From the NCBI GenBank assembly GCA_021838765.1, contig JAKCCY010000043.1, positions 1 through 19,740 on the forward strand: a DNA stretch of 19,740 nt, written 5' to 3'. The position numbers were made by a program, and so were the translations under genes. The DNA is from Nitrospirota bacterium (lineage in GTDB: Bacteria > Nitrospirota_A > Leptospirillia > Leptospirillales > Leptospirillaceae). The notes below the pieces were generated by a model. That model saw only the letters and a program-made list of their open reading frames with translations, ran no database searches and was not told where the DNA came from. Shown piece by piece: positions 15,648-19,740 of the stretch. The first letter of the stretch is position 1. The number at the start of each line of letters is the position of its first letter.

Positions 15648-16805
15648 CTAACCCTTCCTTGCCGCCTCACGCCGAAGATTGTCGATCTGATCAAGCTTTT
15701 CCCAAGTAAAGTCTTCATCAAGCCGTCCAAAATGACCGTAGGCAGCCGTTTTCTTGTAAATAGGCCTGCGCAGTTTCAGATGATCGATGATTCCCTTCGG
15801 GGTCAAAGGAAAGATCTCCGCAACAATCTCAGCGATTCTGTCATCAGGAATCGTGGAGGTTCCCTGTGTTTCCACATGGATCGAAACCGGGTCCGCAACT
15901 CCGATCGCATACGCCAGCTGAACTTCGCAGCGAGAAGCCAACCCCGCACCCACAATATTTTTGGCGATATACCGGGCCATATAGCATGCAGAGCGGTCAA
16001 CCTTTGTCGGATCCTTTCCCGAAAAAGCCCCACCACCATGACGTCCCCAACCGCCATAGGTATCAACGATAATCTTTCGTCCGGTCAATCCCGCATCACC
16101 CATCGGTCCGCCGGTAACAAATCGTCCGGTCGGGTTGATATGAAAGGTTACAGTCTTTTCATCCAGAAGATTCCCCGGAATAACCGGACGAATAACCTTT
16201 TCAATAATATCCCGCCGAATCTCTTCCTGGGTCACTTCGGGGGCATGCTGAGTCGAGACCACAATCGTCTCAACACCAACGGGCTTGAAGCCGTCATAAC
16301 GAAGAGAAACCTGAGCCTTGCCATCCGGACGAAGATATGGAAGCACCCCCGTTTTCCGGAGATTGGATAACTGACGGGTCAACCTGTGTGCCAAAAGAAT
16401 AGGCATCGGCATCAACTCTTCGGACTCATTGACCGCCATTCCAAACATCAACCCCTGGTCACCAGCCCCTCCGGTATCAACCCCCATTGAAATATCCGGG
16501 CTTTGGGAGTGAACAGCGGTCAAAACAGAACAAGTCTTGTAATCAAATCCGAAAGAGGCATCCGTATAACCTATCTCTTTCACTGTTTCCCGGACGATAT
16601 CTTCATACTGGGTACTGTGGCGTGCCGTAATTTCCCCGGCAACAATCACGATCCCCGTCGTTGTAAGCGTTTCACAGGCAACTCTCGCCATTGGATCCTG
16701 AGCAAGAATCGCATCGAGTATCCCGTCAGAAACTTGATCGCATAATTTGTCTGGATGACCTTCCGTCACAGACTCGGAGGTAAATAGGTAAGGGGCACGC
16801 GCCAT
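15648..16805 (-). CDS. metK: S-adenosylmethionine synthetase
   Basis: This is a 385-residue enzyme that makes S-adenosylmethionine from methionine and ATP. The N-terminal signature is [12 protein letters not shown], the ATP motif [10 protein letters not shown] is present, and GGGAFSGKD is the phosphate-binding loop. The C-terminal YGHFGR segment is also typical. The length is standard. The correct start is ATG 16805 with AGGAG 5 nt upstream; an in-frame TTG at 16826 lies before that site and is not credible. The gene is first in the long minus-strand series and is preceded by its own strong promoter, a SAM-II-like aptamer and an intrinsic terminator, so it is probably repressed by its own product SAM. 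Confidence 0.97.
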   Translation of the reverse strand: MARAPYLFTSESVTEGHPDKLCDQVSDGILDAILAQDPMARVACETLTTTGIVIVAGEITARHSTQYEDIVRETVKEIGYTDASFGFDYKTCSVLTAVHSQSPDISMGVDTGGAGDQGLMFGMAVNESEELMPMPILLAHRLTRQLSNLRKTGVLPYLRPDGKAQVSLRYDGFKPVGVETIVVSTQHAPEVTQEEIRRDIIEKVIRPVIPGNLLDEKTVTFHINPTGRFVTGGPMGDAGLTGRKIIVDTYGGWGRHGGGAFSGKDPTKVDRSACYMARYIAKNIVGAGLASRCEVQLAYAIGVADPVSIHVETQGTSTIPDDRIAEIVAEIFPLTPKGIIDHLKLRRPIYKKTAAYGHFGRLDEDFTWEKLDQIDNLRREAARKG

Positions 16806-16829
16806 TGGATCTCCTGTCAGAATCAAGCC

Positions 16830-16861
16830 AAAAAAAAACCCGGTGCGATAGCACAGGGTTT
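16830..16861 (-). terminator. Leader terminator (attenuator) ahead of metK
   Basis: On the minus strand the arms AAACCC (16861-16856) and GGGTTT (16841-16836) pair, and GTGC (16854-16851) pairs with GCAC (16846-16843) inside. A run of nine T's ends at 16830. It stops only 15 nt before the AGGAG of metK, so it lies in the metK leader and does not belong to icd, which has its own terminator at 17031-17062. A competing stem can form: TTTAC (16880-16876) with GTAAA (16863-16859), plus GG (16884-16883) with CC. It would use up the terminator's 5' arm. This is the expected expression platform of a riboswitch. Confidence 0.85.
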
Positions 16862-16882
16862 ACATTTAATCAAGCGTAAATA

Positions 16883-16940
16883 CCTGGACTTTTAGCACTT
16901 TTTTTAGGTGGTTGCAACAGACCTCAAATCAGTCCACCTT
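16883..16940 (-). promoter_or_regulatory. SAM-II (SAM-alpha) riboswitch aptamer in the metK leader
   Basis: Read on the minus strand, this leader has the order of elements of the SAM-II class. A P1 stem AGGTGG (16939-16934) pairs with CCACCT (16911-16906). The loop contains CTGATTTGA and TTGCAA, then an A-rich linker, then GCTAAAA (16896-16890). A pseudoknot can join GGTCT (16923-16919) to AGTCC (16890-16886) with one U-U mismatch. The known SAM-II sequence has the same GAUUU, UUGCA and GCUAAA blocks in the same order and similar spacing. The predicted transcription start lies just ahead of P1. SAM binding would lock the pseudoknot and, through the downstream terminator, shut off metK. The match was made by eye from memory of the class; a covariance-model search was not possible. 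Confidence 0.82.
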
Positions 16941-16949
16941 GCACTTTCG

Positions 16950-16978
16950 ATCATAAAACGATAGAGCCACCATGTCAA
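16950..16978 (-). promoter_or_regulatory. Sigma-70-type promoter of metK
   Basis: The -35 box TTGACA (16978-16973) and -10 box TATGAT (16955-16950) are separated by exactly 17 bp, close to the ideal. Transcription should start near 16943, so the RNA would begin right at the aptamer's P1 stem. Confidence 0.88.
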
Positions 16979-17030
16979 CATCGTTGAACCGATCCGCTGT
17001 GCAAAAGCCGAAACGTCCAGGACAGATCTT

Positions 17031-17062
17031 AAAAAAGAGGAAGCCAAAAGGCCTCCTCTTTT
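17031..17062 (-). terminator. Intrinsic terminator of icd
   Basis: On the minus strand a 13-bp stem (AAAAGAGGAGGCC at 17062-17050, with its partner ending near 17033) has a TTTT loop and runs straight into six T's ending at 17031. It lies 28 bp after the icd stop and should end that transcript cleanly, isolating icd from metK. Confidence 0.93.
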
Positions 17063-17089
17063 CATCACAGAAGACGATGCAAAGGATCA

Positions 17090-18340
17090 TTACATATTCT
17101 TGATGATCTCATCTCCAAATTCAGAGCACTTAAGTTCAGTGGACCCTTCGAGCTGTCGGGCAAAATCATAGGTCACCCGCTTGTTATGCACCGCTCCCCG
17201 GAGTCCCTTGAGAATCAGGTCGGCGACTTCATTCCATCCCATATAGCGGAACATCATTTCCCCTGACAAAATAACTGCACCCGGGTTAACCTTGTCCTGA
17301 TTTGCATATTTAGGGGCAGTTCCATGAGTTGCCTCGAATACTGCAGCACCTGTTTCGTAATTGATATTTGCACCAGGAGCAATACCGATACCTCCTACCT
17401 GGGCAGCAAGAGCATCGGAGAGGTAGTCTCCATTCAGGTTCAGAGTTGCGATAACATCATACTCGTTCGCACGCAACAAGATTTTCTGCAGGAAAGCATC
17501 GGCAATCTCATCCTTGATCAGAAGCTTTCCGGCTGGAGCGTTTCCGCCACAATCATCCCAACTGACAGTCTTGTCCCCAAACTCTTCCTTGGCAACCTCA
17601 TAACCCCATTTACGAAAATAACCTTCCGTAAACTTCATGATATTACCCTTGTGCACAAGGGTTACACTTTTGCGGTTATTAGCAAGCGCAAAACGAATTG
17701 CAGCTCGAACCAGACGTTTTGTCCCCTCTTCAGAAACAGGCTTAATACCAATGCTGGCTGTTTTGGGGAAACGAATCTTTTTCATAACACCAGCTTTTTC
17801 AAAAACCTTATAAAGCTCCTGAATAACCGGATCTCCTGTTGCCCACTCGATTCCAGCATAAATGTCTTCCGTATTTTCACGGAAAATCACCATATCAACA
17901 AGCTCAGGGTGCTTGACCGGGCTCGGTGAACCGAACCAGGAAACAGGACGGACACATGCATACAGGTCAAGCTCCTGACGAAGAGCTACGTTAATAGAGC
18001 GGATCCCACCGCCTACAGGTGTGGTCAAAGGCCCCTTGATGGACATCTTGAACTCACGGTTGGCTTCCAATGTATCCTCGGGAAGCCAGGTATTCGGTCC
18101 GTAAACCTCGTTGGCTTTTTCACCGGCATACACTTCGAACCATTCAACTTTTTTCTTCCCGCCAAACGCCTTCTTTACTGCGGCATCAAAAACGCGAACA
18201 GAGGCATTCCAGATATCCTGCCCGGTTCCATCACCTGCAATAAAGGGAACGATCGGATTATCAGGAACAACAAGCTTCCCGTCTTTCATTTCGATCTTCT
18301 GACCATTTTTTGGGGGAACCAACTTCTGATAGGACGACAT
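17090..18340 (-). CDS. icd: NADP-dependent isocitrate dehydrogenase
   Basis: This is a 416-residue isocitrate dehydrogenase of the E. coli type, which interconverts isocitrate and 2-oxoglutarate with NADP. Similarity runs through the whole protein: [11 protein letters not shown], the substrate loop [18 protein letters not shown] (Ser115 matches the E. coli phosphorylation-site serine), [46 protein letters not shown] and the coenzyme site [16 protein letters not shown]. The Lys-Tyr in that last motif supports NADP preference. The ATG at 18340 has AAAGGAG 9 nt upstream. It stands alone, with a strong terminator behind it and a long non-coding stretch in front. In an autotroph it could run in the reductive direction, but the sequence does not show this. 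No kinase/phosphatase AceK is in the window. Confidence 0.97.
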   Translation of the reverse strand: MSSYQKLVPPKNGQKIEMKDGKLVVPDNPIVPFIAGDGTGQDIWNASVRVFDAAVKKAFGGKKKVEWFEVYAGEKANEVYGPNTWLPEDTLEANREFKMSIKGPLTTPVGGGIRSINVALRQELDLYACVRPVSWFGSPSPVKHPELVDMVIFRENTEDIYAGIEWATGDPVIQELYKVFEKAGVMKKIRFPKTASIGIKPVSEEGTKRLVRAAIRFALANNRKSVTLVHKGNIMKFTEGYFRKWGYEVAKEEFGDKTVSWDDCGGNAPAGKLLIKDEIADAFLQKILLRANEYDVIATLNLNGDYLSDALAAQVGGIGIAPGANINYETGAAVFEATHGTAPKYANQDKVNPGAVILSGEMMFRYMGWNEVADLILKGLRGAVHNKRVTYDFARQLEGSTELKCSEFGDEIIKNM

Positions 18341-18377
18341 ACCGCTTTACTCCTTTGTAAAGTTTGGGATGATTATT

Positions 18378-18590
18378 CTCCATTCTGGAGGACAATCATG
18401 CATCCCGATTCTCGATTCATTCATTATTTCGCCCTATTGCGAAACAATAGAAACGAGTCGGATGTTAAAACAGCAATTCTGGAGACCAATTCCAGAATTA
18501 TGACCGAGTCGCAAAACCCCACAGAGGCGCTCAGCCTTTTCCATCTGCCAGAACAACCCTGTTCTGGCAGTGGTGGCTTCCAGAAAGCCG
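18378..18590. repeat. Cluster of TTCTGG/CCAGAA motifs arranged as small palindromes
   Basis: The hexamer TTCTGG or its complement occurs at 18383, 18477, 18492, 18548, 18562 and 18580. Two pairs form strong palindromes: AATTCTGGA/TCCAGAATT (18475-18483 and 18491-18499, 7-nt spacer) and CTGCCAGAACA/TGTTCTGGCAG (18545-18555 and 18560-18570, 4-nt spacer). The others lie in CTCCA-TTC-TGGAG (18379-18391) and GGCTT-CCAGA-AAGCC (18576-18590). No T-runs follow, so terminators are unlikely. They may be operators of icd or hairpins of an RNA. Confidence 0.6.
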
Positions 18591-18674
18591 TATCAGTAAG
18601 AGGCCAAACGAGCAAACCGGACTGATTTTCCTGAACACTCAAGCAACGTCATGAGATTTGCACGAGAGGAAAAA

Positions 18675-18782
18675 CCAAGGATTGCAACACCATCATTGAC
18701 GTCTCTTGAAATCTCAGAGAGGAAACTCCGTCAATGAGTCTTGGAGGCCGGGGTGGCCTTCGATATTTCAAAAGGCCATCCC
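18675..18782 (-). other. Candidate structured RNA or folded DNA element
   Basis: Several long stems are nested here. CCAAG (18675-18679) pairs with CTTGG (18740-18744); inside it TCATTGACG (18693-18701) pairs with CGTCAATGA (18729-18737); inside that TCTCT (18702-18706) pairs with AGAGA (18716-18720). Next to it GGGGTGGCCTT (18750-18760) pairs with AAGGCCATCCC (18772-18782) in an 11-bp stem with one G-T. On the minus strand the outer stem is followed directly by TTTTT (18674 downward when T's are read as complement of the A run), as in an RNA 3' end. I do not recognise a family. Confidence 0.4.
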
Positions 18783-19423
18783 TTCAGAGACCATTTTCCG
18801 CACATAAAAAACATCCACCAAACCAAAAACTTATGAGAAAGCCAATTTCAAGACACAGCCAGAACAAAACATAAAACAATATAAAAAATAAAAAAATAGA
18901 CAAACACGCCCCATCATGCAAGACTGAATATCAATATTTCGCACACATTGTAGTTTTAGCGCAAAACAATAAATAATGCAACGAGGGCTCTGAATATCGC
19001 AGCAGGACATCACTCGACATAGCCAACGCATCCGGGACCATTCAGAAAAATTTGAATGTTTTGCGGATCCAAATGCCAATCTGACCAGAAAGATTGGTGG
19101 AGAAGAAGTGACAGTGGACGAAGCTCAAGATGCGTTATCCGCAACAGAGGAAAGCGGATGTTTGCACTCAAATCGGCAGGGAGCAGTCACGCTACAGCAA
19201 GTCAGCAGAATGGTCTTTTCCGGGCAGTTTTTTCCTTGGTCTTGAACTCATTCATAATGAACTGAAAGAAGCAAGGGTTCCAAGGCAACGGCTAACAAAA
19301 GCTATCGACCAACCAGTGGCATTTGGTGTGGGTGCTCTGATTTTAAGAGAATTTTGGGGAAATCGAGACTTATTTTGATTGGAGCGTTAACCAAATATGT
19401 GCCGGGGATTTTTTCGAAGTATC

Positions 19424-19450
19424 CTAGAAGAATCATCAGTGCTTGATGAT
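19424..19450 (-). terminator. Possible terminator of tRNA-Ala
   Basis: On the minus strand ATCATCA (19450-19444) and TGATGAT (19438-19432) form a 7-bp stem with a 5-nt loop, followed by the T-rich TCTTCTAGG. It begins 2 nt after the tRNA 3' end. The T-run is broken, so it may act mainly as a processing boundary. Confidence 0.45.
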
Positions 19451-19452
19451 AT

Positions 19453-19528
19453 TGGTGGAGCTGAGGGGGATCGAACCCCTGACCTCAAGACTGCCAGTCT
19501 TGCGCGCTCCCAACTGCGCCACAGCCCC
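19453..19528 (-). tRNA. tRNA-Ala (anticodon GGC)
   Basis: This is a 76-nt cloverleaf. The acceptor stem GGGGCTG (19528-19522) pairs with CAGCTCC, with A as discriminator and an encoded CCA (19455-19453). The D arm is GCGC-AGTTGGGA-GCGC. The anticodon stem CAAGA/TCTTG holds the loop CTGGCAG, giving anticodon GGC, which reads GCC and GCU alanine codons. The T arm is AGGGG-TTCGATC-CCCCT. The third acceptor pair is G-U (G3-U70), the known alanine identity element. All stems pair well, so the gene looks functional. Confidence 0.97.
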
Positions 19529-19566
19529 AAACGATCAGAAAACTTCATCGTTTATTCAACCTGACC

Positions 19567-19595
19567 ATTCTATCTTGAAAAAAAACTCTTGGCAA
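19567..19595 (-). promoter_or_regulatory. Promoter of tRNA-Ala
   Basis: On the minus strand TTGCCA (19595-19590) and TAGAAT (19572-19567) are 17 bp apart, with a T8 tract in the spacer. Transcription would start near 19560, about 32 nt before the tRNA. From 19596 to 19740 I see no gene. Confidence 0.75.
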
Positions 19596-19740
19596 GTGTC
19601 GCTCACTCGCAATCACGACCACGTCAAAGTCCCCCTCGAAATAAGAGTGGGATTAAAAAACAGGGAGAATTTTTCTAAATCCGGGGACGAAACAAGAAAA
19701 TTTTCGGGATGGAGGAGGCAACCGAGGCATAAAGTCAGGC

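Larger units (their letters stand above)
18341..19423. other. Gene-free region upstream of icd with hairpins and an AT-rich core
   Basis: This is about 1.1 kb with no convincing gene. Short frames exist (for example plus 19130-19378 and minus 18831-19079), but none shows a domain, a ribosome binding site or a preserved start. From the icd side outward it holds a TTCTGG/CCAGAA motif cluster (18378-18590), a block with several long stems (18675-18782), and an AT-rich stretch (about 18800-18975) with long A runs. It ends in a segment (about 19000-19380) whose plus-strand frames look like a broken gene but match nothing I know. The icd promoter must lie in its left part; no clear -35/-10 pair stands out. 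Confidence 0.6.

Noticed and set aside
16806..16826. Upstream TTG start for metK giving seven more residues
   Set aside because: It would place the AGGAG site inside the coding region; the ATG at 16805 has ideal spacing and matches the family N-terminus.
16883..16940. SAM-I (S-box) riboswitch as an alternative reading of the metK leader
   Set aside because: The GCAACC and GTGCTAAA-like words are suggestive, but the P1/P3/P4 four-way junction cannot be drawn, and the compact pseudoknot layout and word order fit SAM-II much better.
18675..18782. RNase P RNA, 6S RNA or tmRNA in the structured stretch
   Set aside because: A GAGAGGAAACTCC segment briefly recalled the RNase P core, but the other conserved RNase P blocks are missing, as are the tmRNA tRNA-like ends; no long 6S-type hairpin with a central bubble was found.
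19130..19378. An 82-aa plus-strand frame near the tRNA
   Set aside because: No ribosome binding site, no recognisable domain, and a second overlapping frame of similar quality; described only as part of the gene-free region.
19453..19528. tRNA-Ala as an integration site for a mobile element
   Set aside because: No integrase and no repeated copy of the tRNA 3' end were seen in the window.

Overview
The window looks like chromosomal core sequence from a Gram-negative bacterium of about 50% GC (by eye). A MlaEFD lipid-transport set implies an outer membrane. The gene content (short-form S-adenosylhomocysteine hydrolase, an E. coli-type NADP isocitrate dehydrogenase, a mycobacterial-type CysO/Mec sulfur-carrier system) would fit an acidophilic or chemolithoautotrophic Nitrospirota such as Leptospirillum. 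That placement is inference and nothing here proves it. Almost every gene is on the minus strand, so the window reads right to left.

Right end (19740 to 17031): a tRNA-Ala(GGC) with its own promoter; about 1.1 kb without a convincing gene that holds several strong hairpins and a cluster of TTCTGG/CCAGAA motifs; then icd, closed by a textbook intrinsic terminator.

Centre (16980 to 7110): a very compact minus-strand gene series. A consensus promoter (TTGACA, 17 bp, TATGAT) starts a leader that I read as a SAM-II (SAM-alpha) riboswitch followed by an intrinsic terminator just ahead of the metK ribosome binding site. Then come metK, ahcY, a ThiS-like sulfur carrier, a cysteine synthase, a MoeB-type E1, a threonine synthase-like enzyme, CysO, a NIL-domain protein, a second MoeB-type E1, a Mec-type JAMM protease, and phoB-phoR. 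Several of these genes overlap or lie within about 10 bp of each other, and I see no strong terminator between metK and phoR. Together they look like a protein-thiocarboxylate sulfur-assimilation module (cysteine and perhaps homocysteine) joined to the SAM cycle. Both sulfur carriers end with one residue beyond the Gly-Gly (GGA and GGGL), so each should need trimming before E1 can activate it. The Mec protease is the obvious candidate.

Left end (7109 to 1): a 0.5 kb interval with no clear gene; a small exported LTXXQ (Spy/CpxP-like) protein; an nfo-mlaE-mlaF-mlaD operon, whose MlaD has a C-terminal array of four exact 34-residue repeats; a membrane-anchored metallophosphoesterase; and, convergent to it and sharing a CTAG stop overlap, a plus-strand HI0933/YhiN-type flavoprotein.

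The most notable items are the SAM-II-like switch on metK, the doubled sulfur-carrier/E1 set with blocked C-termini, and the unexplained structured DNA upstream of icd.
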